Shown here piece after piece: positions 16,303 through 25,203 of a stretch of DNA of 64,000 nt. This DNA comes from DASXKD01 sp963762735. GTDB lineage: Bacteria > Actinomycetota > Actinomycetes > Streptosporangiales > Streptosporangiaceae. The position numbers were made by a program, and so were the translations under genes. Numbering within the stretch: position 1 is the first letter of the stretch; each line of letters starts with the position of its first letter. Below the pieces are notes generated by a model. It searched no databases. It was not told the origin of the DNA and saw nothing but the letters and a program-made list of their open reading frames with translations. The stretch is from the NCBI GenBank assembly GCA_963762735.1, contig CAVXMG010000040.1:1-64000 (forward strand). Direction: 5' to 3'.

Positions 16303-18092
16303 GTGAGCGTGGAAGGCAGGGCCACTGGCACGGCGCGCGGCCCGGCGCTGGCCGCACGGGCGTGGCCCGCGCTGGCCGGGCTGGGGCTTGGCGTGCTGGC
16401 CCTGGGTCCCGGGCTACGGCGCGGGTTCCTCCTCAGCTACGACATGGTCATCGTGCCACGGCAGCCGTTCACCGCCACGCTGGCCGGGCTGGCCGGCGGC
16501 CCGCCCCGCGCCGTGCCCAGCGACGCCGTGGTGGCGGCCGCCTCCCGGGCGCTGCCTGCCGACCTGGTGGAGAAACTGCTGCTGCTCTCGATCTTCGTGC
16601 TGGCCTGCTCCGGCGCGGCGGCCCTGCTCGCCCGCGAGCCGTGGTTCGCGCGGCTGGCCGCCGGTGTCTTCTACGCCTGGAACCCGTTCGTGGCCGAGCG
16701 GCTCATCATCGGCCAGTGGGCGCTGCTGCTCGGGTACGCCGGACTGCCGTGGGCCCTGCGCGCGGTCACCGCATACCCGGTGGCGTCCTGGCGCGGGGCC
16801 GGGCGCCTGGGCCTGGCGCTGCTGCCCGCGATCGCCGGCGGTTTCGCTGCCATGACCATCTCCGCTCTTGTCGTCCTGCCCGCCGCTATCCTCGCCAGGC
16901 CGCCAGGTACTCAGCAGCCGGCCCCGGGCAGCCGGCCCACGGGCAACGGGCCCCCGGGCAGCGGGCCCCCGGGCAGGCGGCGGGGCAGCGAGTGCGAGCG
17001 GGAGCCACGGCGCTCGGGGTGCTCGCGGTGGGCAGCCTGCCGTGGCTGATCCCGTCCCTGATGCGCCCCGTGTACGCCGGCCCGGCCGGTGTGGCCGCGT
17101 TCGCCGCCAGGGCGGACACCCCGTTCGGTTCCATCGGCAGCCTGCTGATGCTCGGTGGGATGTGGAACGCCCAGGCCGTGCCCACGGGGTACGGCGGCTG
17201 GTGGTCGGCCCTGTGGCTGGCGCTCGTGCTGGCGGCGGCCGCCGGATACGTGGCGTTCGGTGTCCGGCGGCACCGCTGGCCGGGGCTGGGGATCGCGGCC
17301 GTGACCGGACTGGTCATCGCGAGCCTGGGAGTGACCGCGCCCGGCCGGGACCTGCTACAGGCCCTGGGCAGATTCTGGCCCGGGTTCGCGGTGCTGCGCG
17401 ATGGCCAGCAGTTCATCGCACCGCTGGCCCTGGCCGAGGCGCTCGGGGCCGGCCTGCTGGCGTCCCGGGCGGCCAGGCCCCGGACGTCCGCCGCGGCCAG
17501 GGGAAACGCCACGGCCGACCGAGCGGGGCTGGCCATCGCCGTGGCGCTGCTGCTCGCGCCGGTACTGCTGTTGCCCGGGCTCGCCTGGGGGGCAGCGGGG
17601 CGGCTGCGCCCCGTCTGGTACCCGTCCTCGTGGCTGAACGCCGCCCGTCTCATCGACGACAGCCCGGCAGCGGGCAAGGTCCTGCTGCTGCCATGGACGG
17701 CATACCGGCGCCCGGCCTGGAATGGCGGCCGGGCCCTGCTTGACCCATGGCCGCGGCTGCTGCGCCGGCCCGTGATCTGGAACGACGGGCCGCAGGTGGG
17801 CGACGTCCAGATGCTGGCCGATGACCCCGCCGCGCGCCGGCTGGACGCCGTCATCGCCGCGCGCGGCCCGCTCACCCGGGCGCTGAGAGCCGCCGGAGTG
17901 CGGTTCGTCATCGCGGACGGCGGCTCCGGCGGCGGCCCCGCTGGCCTGCCCGCCCCTGGCGCGAGCGGCGTGCCCGCCTCCGGCGACGGCGGCGTGCCCG
18001 GCCTGGCCGGCCGGCTGCCCGGCAGCACCGTGGTCGCCGCCGCGCCGGGGCTGGTCGTGTACCGGATTCCCGGCGGCAGCACCAGCCGGTAA
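16303..18092 (+). pseudogene. Polytopic membrane protein, frameshifted (one gene in two frames)
   Basis: From GTG 16303 one frame encodes membrane-protein sequence (FLLSYDMVIVPRQPFTATL, AAGVFYAWNPFVAERLIIG) until about 16910. From about 17000 to 18092 a different frame continues equally convincingly (ALGVLAVGSLPWLIPSLM and several further spans). The switch needs one missing base and falls in a G/C-homopolymer stretch at about 16915-16990. Together the halves make a ~595-residue protein with ~10 spans that resembles GT-C-type envelope glycan proteins and the N-terminal part of the AftD-like gene downstream. Either a true pseudogene or, more likely, a homopolymer error. Confidence 0.7.
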
Positions 18093-18198
18093 CCCGTCGG
18101 CCGCGCGGTAGAACCTGGTGGTCCTCCGGCCGCCGGGGTTCGCGGATTCCTCATATCGGACCGGGTATTCACGCACCTCGGGATAGTTCCATCGCGAT

Positions 18199-18212
18199 TA
18201 GAACGTGTTACA
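18199..18212. promoter_or_regulatory. KstR-like operator 3
   Basis: TAGAACGTGTTACA matches TnnAACnnGTTnnA. It lies 85 bp before the DUF2613 start and would control the DUF2613-GT2-GT4 run, possibly also the AftD-like gene. Confidence 0.85.
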
Positions 18213-18296
18213 GTTCTGTCCTGTTTTCCGGCACCCCGGGTGGCCTGCGGCCACCGTCGAGCAACAGGTCTGTCCCCGTACCGCGGGAGGAGCGCC

Positions 18297-18434
18297 ATGA
18301 TCCACCTGCTCATCGCCGTCGTCCTGGGGATCGTGCTCGCCGTCGGGGCCGCCTTTGCCGCCAGCGGCGCGCTGACGGGCGTGGCCAACGGCTCGCCGAC
18401 CAAGGCCTCGCTCTATCAGTACGGGAACCGCTGA
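18297..18434 (+). CDS. DUF2613 small membrane protein
   Basis: 45 residues: one membrane span (LLIAVVLGIVLAVGAAFAAS) and the C-terminal signature LYQYGNR, which matches the VEYGNR ending of mycobacterial DUF2613 proteins encoded beside aftD. ATG 18297 follows GGGAGGAG. It heads a run of envelope-glycan genes that ends with an AftD-like protein, which supports the assignment. Molecular role unknown. Confidence 0.8.
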   Translation: MIHLLIAVVLGIVLAVGAAFAASGALTGVANGSPTKASLYQYGNR

Positions 18435-18446
18435 CCCGGCCGGGCG

Positions 18447-19298
18447 GTGGTGACCCTGCCGCCGGATGGCGCCCCGGGCGCCGCTCCGTTGCAGATCGAG
18501 ATCGTCGTCCCGGCACGCAACGAGGCGCGCCGGCTGCCAGGCGGGCTGGACGCCCTGTGCCGCAAGGCGGCTGACCTGCCCGTCCCGGCGGGGATCCTGG
18601 TGGTGGACAGCGCCAGTACCGACGCGACCGGCGACGTGGTACGGCAGTGGCAGGCCGGCCCGGTGCCGGTCCGCCTGCTGCACTGTGATCGCCCGGGCAA
18701 GGGGCTCGCGGTCCGTACCGGGCTGCTGGCCACGCGCGCCCCGTTCGTCGGGTTCTGCGACGCGGACATGGCCACCGACCTGGCCGCGCTGGACGTCGCG
18801 ATCGGCTTGCTCGCCGCGGGGAACTTGCTAGTCGTCGGCTCCCGCGGGCTGGCCGCCTCGGTGGTGGAGTACCGGCACAGCGCGGTCCGCCGGGCCGGTG
18901 CGGCCGTGTTCCGCGGCATGGCCCGCCGCGTCGTCCCCGGCGCCACCGACACCCAGTGCGGGTTCAAGTTCTTCTCCGGGCCGCTGGCCCGCGCCGCGGC
19001 GCAACGGCTGACCACGCCCGGCTTCGCCTTCGACATCGAGCTGATCGCCCTGTGCCAGCGGCAAGGCGCGAGCCTGACCGAGTTCCCTGTGCACTGGCGG
19101 GACATGCCGGGTTCCACGTTCTCGGTGCCCAGGCACAGCGCGGCGGCACTGCGCGACGTGGTGTCCATCTGGCTGAGCCACCGGCACGGCCGCGCGGCGG
19201 CCCCGGCGCCCGCTGCCCCGGCCCCCACGCTGGTGCCCCCGGCGCCGGTGCTGGAACCGCCGGGCGAGGCGCTGCCGGCCGGGGTCACGCCGGCGTGA
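18447..19298 (+). CDS. GT2 family glycosyltransferase, dolichyl-phosphate-sugar synthase-like
   Basis: 283 residues. GT-A fold motifs: EIVVPARNEARRLPGGLDAL, ILVVDSASTDATGDVV and the metal-binding FCDADMATDLAAL, followed by TDTQCGFKFFSGPLA and the DIELIALCQRQGASLTEFPV region seen in polyprenyl-phosphate-glucose/mannose synthases. It would make a polyprenyl-phosphate sugar donor at the inner face of the membrane for the GT-C enzymes encoded nearby. Start GTG 18447. Its stop overlaps the next gene (GTGA). C-terminal Pro/Ala tail lacks a membrane span. Confidence 0.85.
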   Translation: MVTLPPDGAPGAAPLQIEIVVPARNEARRLPGGLDALCRKAADLPVPAGILVVDSASTDATGDVVRQWQAGPVPVRLLHCDRPGKGLAVRTGLLATRAPFVGFCDADMATDLAALDVAIGLLAAGNLLVVGSRGLAASVVEYRHSAVRRAGAAVFRGMARRVVPGATDTQCGFKFFSGPLARAAAQRLTTPGFAFDIELIALCQRQGASLTEFPVHWRDMPGSTFSVPRHSAAALRDVVSIWLSHRHGRAAAPAPAAPAPTLVPPAPVLEPPGEALPAGVTPA

Positions 19299-20722
19299 GC
19301 GGGCCGGGTGCCCCCGCCGGTCCCGGGACGCCCGGCGGCCCACGGAATCCCGAGCCTCCGCAAGCCCCCAGGCCTCCGCAGGCCGTCGCGGGCTCCAGCG
19401 CTCCAGGGATCCCGGCGACCGGCCTGACCGGCCTGCGGATCGCCATCGCCAACTGGCGCGACCCCTGGCATCCCGACGCGGGCGGCGCCGAACGCTACGC
19501 CTGGGAGATCGGCCGGGGCCTGGCCGACCGTGGGGCGCGGGTGGTCTTCGTGACCGCGCGGGCGCCCGGGCAGGCACGGCGCGACAGCCACGACGGGATC
19601 ACGGTGGCCCGGATGGGCGGCCGCTTCACCGTGTACCCGCGCGTGCTCGGCTGGCTGCTCGCCCGCCGCCGGTCTTTCGACGCCGTGCTCGACTGCCAGA
19701 ACGGGATCCCGTTCTTCACCCCGTGCGTGCTGCCCCGCCGGGTGCCGGTGCTCTGCGTGGTCCATCACGTGCACACCGACCAGTTCGGCGTGCACTTCCC
19801 GCGCTGGATGGCGCGGGCGGGCCGGTTGCTTGAAGGGCCGGCCGCCCGGCTGGCCTACCGGCGGCACGCCTGCGTCGCGGTGTCCCCGTCCACGGTCACC
19901 GGGATGCGCGAACGGCTGCGCTGGACCGGCGACATCTACCTGATCCCGAACGGCGCCCCGCAGCCCGGCCCGGCACGCGACCCTGGTCCCGGCCGGTCGG
20001 TGACGTGGGTGGGCCGCCTGGTCGCGCACAAGCGCGCCGAACTGCTGCTGCCCATCGCACAGCGGCTGGCGGGCAGCGGGCTCACCGTCGACGTGATCGG
20101 GCGCGGCCCCGCCGCGGCGTCCCTGGCCGCAGGTGCCGGGGCCCGCGGCCTGGGCGGCACGCTCCGGCTGCACGGTTTCGTGCCGGAGGCGCGCAAGCGG
20201 GAGATCGTCGCCGGTTCGCTGCTGCACCTGAACACCTCCCAGGGCGAGGGCTGGGGCCTGTGCGTGCTCGAAGCCGCGGCGCTCGGCGTGCCCACGGTCG
20301 CCTTCGACGTGCCCGGCCTGCGCGACGCCATATGGGACGGCAGGACCGGCTGGCTGGTCCGGGACGGCGAGAGCATCGAGGACGTCGCAGAACGCGCCGT
20401 CAAGGAACTCGCCGACCCCGCGCGCCGCCGTGAGATCGCCGCCGTGTGCCGCCACTGGGCAGCCAGCCTGAGCTGGGACCGGAGCGCCGAACGCATGGCC
20501 GCACTCATCACGGCTTCGGTGCATTACGGAACGTCCCGCGCCATCCACCCCGGCACCTGGATCGTCTCCCACCCAGCCCAGGAACAAGGTGGTGGCCAAC
20601 TGGCCGAGGGCCCCACGCTAGATCTTCTCCTCGCGACAACCGCCGGCCTGACCCTCCGCCCGGCCACCCCCCTGGAGCGCCTGCTAGGCCACCCCGACCC
20701 CGAACCAGGGACCCTACCGTGA
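19295..20722 (+). CDS. GT4 family glycosyltransferase
   Basis: 475 residues starting at GTG 19295, overlapping the GT2 stop by 4 nt. N-terminal Rossmann domain begins with LRIAIANWRDPWHPDAGGAE; the C-terminal GT-B domain contains VTWVGRLVAHKRAELLLPIA and the nucleotide-sugar-binding Glu region GEGWGLCVLEAAALGVPTVA. It resembles mycobacterial Rv0225-type enzymes (from memory). The last ~70 residues are divergent and Pro-rich. Role: sugar transfer in envelope glycan or glycolipid synthesis, acceptor unknown. Confidence 0.85.
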   Translation: MSGPGAPAGPGTPGGPRNPEPPQAPRPPQAVAGSSAPGIPATGLTGLRIAIANWRDPWHPDAGGAERYAWEIGRGLADRGARVVFVTARAPGQARRDSHDGITVARMGGRFTVYPRVLGWLLARRRSFDAVLDCQNGIPFFTPCVLPRRVPVLCVVHHVHTDQFGVHFPRWMARAGRLLEGPAARLAYRRHACVAVSPSTVTGMRERLRWTGDIYLIPNGAPQPGPARDPGPGRSVTWVGRLVAHKRAELLLPIAQRLAGSGLTVDVIGRGPAAASLAAGAGARGLGGTLRLHGFVPEARKREIVAGSLLHLNTSQGEGWGLCVLEAAALGVPTVAFDVPGLRDAIWDGRTGWLVRDGESIEDVAERAVKELADPARRREIAAVCRHWAASLSWDRSAERMAALITASVHYGTSRAIHPGTWIVSHPAQEQGGGQLAEGPTLDLLLATTAGLTLRPATPLERLLGHPDPEPGTLP

Positions 20723-20870
20723 CCGGACTCCGGGGCTGGCCAGCCCGGGATCCGGCAAGGGGACGGACGCGGGGTTACCCGGGCGCGGAGTTCTGTCCGC
20801 GCCCGGGTCATCCCCCGGCCGTCCCCCCCTTGCGCCGACGCCCAGCCGGCAATCCGGCGGCGGATCTCTC

Positions 20871-23800
20871 ATGACCACGGTGCCCGGCCTGATCCGAAGC
20901 CGCGCGAGGCGCGACAGCACCCCCCCGGAAACGGCCAGGAGGGCCTGGCGGTTGCCGTTCACCCCCGGCACGCGGCGGATCCTCGGGTTCTGCCTGCTGC
21001 TGGTGGCGCTCCCGTTCCTGACCGTCCCGGGCAACCTGATCGCCGACACCAAGCTGGACCTGGCCGTCGATCCGATCCGCTTCCTGACCCGTGCCCTGCA
21101 CCTGTGGGATCCGCAGCAGTTCGGCCAGTTGCAGGACCAGGCGGCGGGTTACCTGTTCCCGATGGGGCCGTTCTTCGCCCTCGGCCACCTCGCGGGCCTG
21201 GATCCGTGGGTGATCCAGCGGCTGTGGATCGGCACGGTCAGCGCCGCAGCCTTCGCTGGCGTGGTGCTGCTCTGCGGCCGGCTGGGCATCGGCTCGCCGT
21301 GGTCGCGGATCGTCGCCGGCCTCGCCTACGCGGCCTCGCCCGCCGCGCTCACCCTGATCGGCGGCCTGTCGTCGGAGTTCCTCCCGGCGGCGATGCTGCC
21401 GTGGATCCTGCTCCCGTTGGTCGGCGCGGCCCAGGGCGGCGGGCGGGCGCGCGCTGCGGCCCGGTCTGCGGTGGCCGTGGCGTGCTGCGGCGGGATCAAC
21501 GCGGCCGCGACATTCGCGGTGCTGGTGCCCGTGGTCATCTACCTGCTGACCGTGCCCCGGCCCGCGCCGCGGTGGCGGATCCTCGCCTGGTGGGTCCCGG
21601 CGGTGATAGCGGCCACCTGGTGGTGGTCGGTCCCGCTGGTGCTGCTGTCCAGGTACGGCGTGTCGATCCTGCCCTACACCGAGAGCGCGGCCGTCACGAC
21701 CTCGGTGACCGGCCTGTCCAACGTGCTGCGGGGCACCGAGAACTGGATCAGCTATCTGCTGGTGAACGGCCAGCCCTGGTGGCGGGTGGGATACTGGGTC
21801 GCCACGGGCGCGGTGCCGATCTTGCTCACCGGGCTGGCCGCGGGCCTTGGGCTGGCCGGGCTGCTGCGGCCGAGGCTCCCGGCCCGCCGGTTCCTGCTCT
21901 GCCTGCTCCTCACCGGCCTGCTCGTCATTTGCGCCGGCCACGTGAGCACGCTCGGGAACCCATTGGCGGGACCAGTCCAGCACCTGATCAACGGACCGGC
22001 CGCGGCGTTTCGTAATGTCAGAAAGTTCGATCCGCTGATCCGGCTGCCTATCGTGCTCGGCCTCGCCCACCTGCTTGCCTCTGCGCGGCTGCCGCGGGCG
22101 CGGGCGCTGCTGGCGGCGGCCGCGGCGCTCGCCATCGGCGGCCTGGCGCTGCCGGTCTACGCCGGCGGGCTTGAGGTTGCCGGTGACTTCCGCCAGATCC
22201 CGTCGTACTGGGTGAGCGCGGCGGACTGGCTGAACCGGCACGCCGGGCATCAGGCGGTGCTCGTGGTCCCCGGTGCCGCGTTCGGCCAATACCTGTGGGG
22301 CAGCCCGCTCGACGACGTGCTGCAGCCGCTGACCACCGCCGACTGGGCCGAGCGGGACCTGTCCCTGATCGGCTCGCCGGGCAACGAGCGACTGCTCGAC
22401 GCGATCGACCAGCGACTGGCCGCGGGCGACGGGTCGGCCGCGCTGACCGCCATGCTGGCGCGAATGGGCGTGCGGTATGTGCTCGTGCGCAACGACCTGG
22501 CCCGGACGGACCTCAACGGTGCCTGGCCGGCCCGGATCGGCCAGGCGCTCGCCGCCTCGCCAGGCATCGCCAGGGTGGCCCAGTTCGGTGCCCCCGTGGG
22601 CACCACCCCGCCGGGCGACGCGGCGACCGACTTCGACCCGCCGTACCCGCCGGTGCAGATCTACCAGGTGGCCGGGGCGCAGCCGGTGGCGACCGTACAG
22701 CCGGCCGCGGGTACCTTGCGCGTCTACGGCGGCCCCGAGGCTCTGCTCACGCTGGCCGGTGCGGGCCTGCTCGGGCACCGGCCCGTGCTGCTCAACTCCG
22801 ATTCCCCTGGCGTGCCCGCCGCGGCCTCGCTGGTCACCGACACGCTGCGGCGCCGGGTCCGCAACTTCGGCGAACTGCGGACCAACTACTCGCCGACGCT
22901 GACCGCCACCCAGAATGCGCGCACGTTCGAGGCGGTCGACGACTACACCGAGCCGGGCTGGTCCCGTTACCTGACCGTCGCGCGTTACCAGGGCATCGGG
23001 AACGTGACCGCGTCCTCGTCCGCCGCCGGGATCGAGGCGATCCCCGGCCAGTGGGCCAGCGGGCTGCTGCCGTACTCCGCGGTCGACGGGGACATGCGGA
23101 CCATGTGGGAGTCGGGCAGCCTGAGGGGGGCGGTCGGGCAGTGGATCGGGCTGAGCTTCGACTCATCCCGCGATCCCCGGGCGATCGAGGTCGCCTTCAC
23201 CGACAGCACCGCGCTCGGACCGGCCGTGACCCAGGTCGCGGTGACCACCGCGGCGGGTAGCAGCACGGACCAGATCCAGGTCACCGGCCTGCCCCAGCCG
23301 CTCCGGGTGCCGCCAGGGCCGACCCGCTGGCTGCGGATCACCGTCACCGGCCTGGCCGCCCGCCCGCAGCCGCTGGTCGGCAGCCAGGTGGGCATCAAGG
23401 AGATCTCGGTGCCCGGGCTGCACGCCAGCCGCGTCATCGTGGCTCCCGACGTGCCGCACGTCCGGCCCGCGGTGGTGGTGCTGGCCAAGGCGCAGCCGCT
23501 GGCATCGCCGTGCATGCTCACCCCGGGGCGGTGGGTGTGCTCCCCGGCGCTGGCTCGTCCGGTGGAGGAGCAGTACGGCCTCGACGAGGCGTTCACCGCG
23601 CCGGCCGCGGCCCAGGTGACGCTGCGGGGATCCGCCGTGCTGTTCGCCCCCTCGCTGGTCAACAAGTACGTGCGGCTGGCCGGCCAGCAGCCGCGGGTGG
23701 GCGCGTCGTCGCGGTACACCCGGGCGCCGCAGGATCAGCCCAGGTCCGCCTTTGACGGGAACCCGGCGACCACCTGGATCGCCAGCCCCGGCGACACGAA

Positions 23801-25190
23801 TCCGGTGCTTACCATCTCCTGGGGGCACCGCCTCACGGTGCGCACGGTGACGATCCAGCGGCCGCCCGGCGCGGATGGCCCGCTGCCCGTCCTGGTCTCG
23901 GGGGAGCGGGGCCAGGCCCGCGGCGGGGTGCTCGGCCCGGCCGGGGTGCTGCGTTTCGCGCCGATCCGGACCAGGGAACTGGCCTTCAGGTTCAGCCCGC
24001 CGCAGACACCGCTGCAGATCTCCGGCGTGACGATCCCCGGGGTGCCCGCCCTGCAGACGCCGTCGGGTCCGTTCCGGTTGCCGTGCGGCCTCGGCCCGGC
24101 GGTCGAGCTGGACGGGCGGGTGCTGCCGACCCAGGTAACCGGCACCTTTGCCGAACTGCTGGCCGGCCAGCCGATGCCGTTCACCGCCTGCCCGGCCGCC
24201 CGGATCGCCGCGGGTGCCAACCGGGTGGCGGAACCGCCCACCGACCCGTTCGACGTCCAGGACGTCGTGCTTGAGGTGCACCAGGCCGGGGCGCCCCCGA
24301 GCGGCGCGGCGCAGGGGAGCGGGACGCCGGGCGGCGCGGCGCTTGGCCCGGCGCCGGGGCCCGCCACCGCGGCCGTGATCCGGTCCTGGACCCCGGCCCG
24401 GCGGGTCCTGGCGGTCGCCGCGCCCGCCCGGTCCTACCTGGTGGTGAACGAGAACTTCAACGCGGGCTGGCAGGCACGCCTGGACGGGCGCCCGCTGCCG
24501 GCGATCCGGCTCGACGGGTGGAAGCAGGCGTGGCTGCTGCCGGCCGGCAGCGCCGGGACGGTGACGCTGACCTACCTGCCGGACGCGCTCTACCGCGACG
24601 CGCTCGGCGGCGGCCTGGGCGGCCTGGCCCTGGTCGTGCTGGTGGCACTCTGGCCGGGCACACCTGCCTGGCGGCCGCGGTGGCTCAGGCTGCCCAGGGC
24701 GCGGCGGCGGGCGAAGGCGCCGAGGGACACCGCGCGTGCCGCGGGGGAAGAGCGCACCGCCCCGGAGGGCGGCGTGTCCGAGGCGGGCCCTGAGCACACC
24801 GGAGCCGGCGGGTCGTCACGGCGGCGCTGGCGCCCGCGCTCGGGGCTTACCACCACGCTGGCCACCGCGGGGGTGGCCGGCTGCCTGCTGCTGGCCGGGC
24901 TGTGGCTGGGCGGCTACCCAGGCGCGGTCATCCTCACCGCCGCGACGGCGCTGTTCGTGGTCGCGGTCAGCTACCGGCGGGCCCACTGGGCGTGGTACCA
25001 GCTCTCCCGCCCGTGGGTCGTGGCCGCCTTGCTTCTGGCCGCGGCGGCCTGCGGTGCGGTCGGCGGGCAGTTGCTGCTCGCCGGGGTCACCGGCCCGCTG
25101 ACGACGGCGCTGGTCAGCACCGCCCCGCAGGTCATCTGCCTGGCCGTGGCGGGCAGGCTGGCGGCCGCCCTGGTCGTCGGCGACCCGTAG
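20871..25190 (+). CDS. aftD: AftD-like alpha-(1->3)-arabinofuranosyltransferase (DUF3367)
   Basis: 1439 residues, the length of mycobacterial AftD. The N-terminal GT-C part has ~11 membrane spans with KLDLAVDPIRFLTRALHLWD, QDQAAGYLFPMGPFFALGHL and AYAASPAALTLIGGLSSEFL. The extracellular part includes F5/8-type (discoidin) segments (FDGNPATTWIASPGD) and ends with spans at the C-terminus. AftD adds arabinofuranose to arabinan using decaprenyl-phosphoarabinose. Adjacent to DUF2613, as in mycobacteria (Rv0236A/Rv0236c, from memory). A 148-bp gap from the GT4 gene leaves room for its own promoter; no KstR box is seen there. Acceptor glycan in this organism is unknown. Confidence 0.85.
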   Translation: MTTVPGLIRSRARRDSTPPETARRAWRLPFTPGTRRILGFCLLLVALPFLTVPGNLIADTKLDLAVDPIRFLTRALHLWDPQQFGQLQDQAAGYLFPMGPFFALGHLAGLDPWVIQRLWIGTVSAAAFAGVVLLCGRLGIGSPWSRIVAGLAYAASPAALTLIGGLSSEFLPAAMLPWILLPLVGAAQGGGRARAAARSAVAVACCGGINAAATFAVLVPVVIYLLTVPRPAPRWRILAWWVPAVIAATWWWSVPLVLLSRYGVSILPYTESAAVTTSVTGLSNVLRGTENWISYLLVNGQPWWRVGYWVATGAVPILLTGLAAGLGLAGLLRPRLPARRFLLCLLLTGLLVICAGHVSTLGNPLAGPVQHLINGPAAAFRNVRKFDPLIRLPIVLGLAHLLASARLPRARALLAAAAALAIGGLALPVYAGGLEVAGDFRQIPSYWVSAADWLNRHAGHQAVLVVPGAAFGQYLWGSPLDDVLQPLTTADWAERDLSLIGSPGNERLLDAIDQRLAAGDGSAALTAMLARMGVRYVLVRNDLARTDLNGAWPARIGQALAASPGIARVAQFGAPVGTTPPGDAATDFDPPYPPVQIYQVAGAQPVATVQPAAGTLRVYGGPEALLTLAGAGLLGHRPVLLNSDSPGVPAAASLVTDTLRRRVRNFGELRTNYSPTLTATQNARTFEAVDDYTEPGWSRYLTVARYQGIGNVTASSSAAGIEAIPGQWASGLLPYSAVDGDMRTMWESGSLRGAVGQWIGLSFDSSRDPRAIEVAFTDSTALGPAVTQVAVTTAAGSSTDQIQVTGLPQPLRVPPGPTRWLRITVTGLAARPQPLVGSQVGIKEISVPGLHASRVIVAPDVPHVRPAVVVLAKAQPLASPCMLTPGRWVCSPALARPVEEQYGLDEAFTAPAAAQVTLRGSAVLFAPSLVNKYVRLAGQQPRVGASSRYTRAPQDQPRSAFDGNPATTWIASPGDTNPVLTISWGHRLTVRTVTIQRPPGADGPLPVLVSGERGQARGGVLGPAGVLRFAPIRTRELAFRFSPPQTPLQISGVTIPGVPALQTPSGPFRLPCGLGPAVELDGRVLPTQVTGTFAELLAGQPMPFTACPAARIAAGANRVAEPPTDPFDVQDVVLEVHQAGAPPSGAAQGSGTPGGAALGPAPGPATAAVIRSWTPARRVLAVAAPARSYLVVNENFNAGWQARLDGRPLPAIRLDGWKQAWLLPAGSAGTVTLTYLPDALYRDALGGGLGGLALVVLVALWPGTPAWRPRWLRLPRARRRAKAPRDTARAAGEERTAPEGGVSEAGPEHTGAGGSSRRRWRPRSGLTTTLATAGVAGCLLLAGLWLGGYPGAVILTAATALFVVAVSYRRAHWAWYQLSRPWVVAALLLAAAACGAVGGQLLLAGVTGPLTTALVSTAPQVICLAVAGRLAAALVVGDP

Positions 25191-25203
25191 GGCACGCCCT
25201 AGC

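Noticed and set aside
20808..24797. Long leftward open frames (656 and 544 codons)
   Set aside because: They are antisense to the AftD-like gene and give Arg/Gly/Gln-rich sequence typical of high-GC shadow frames.
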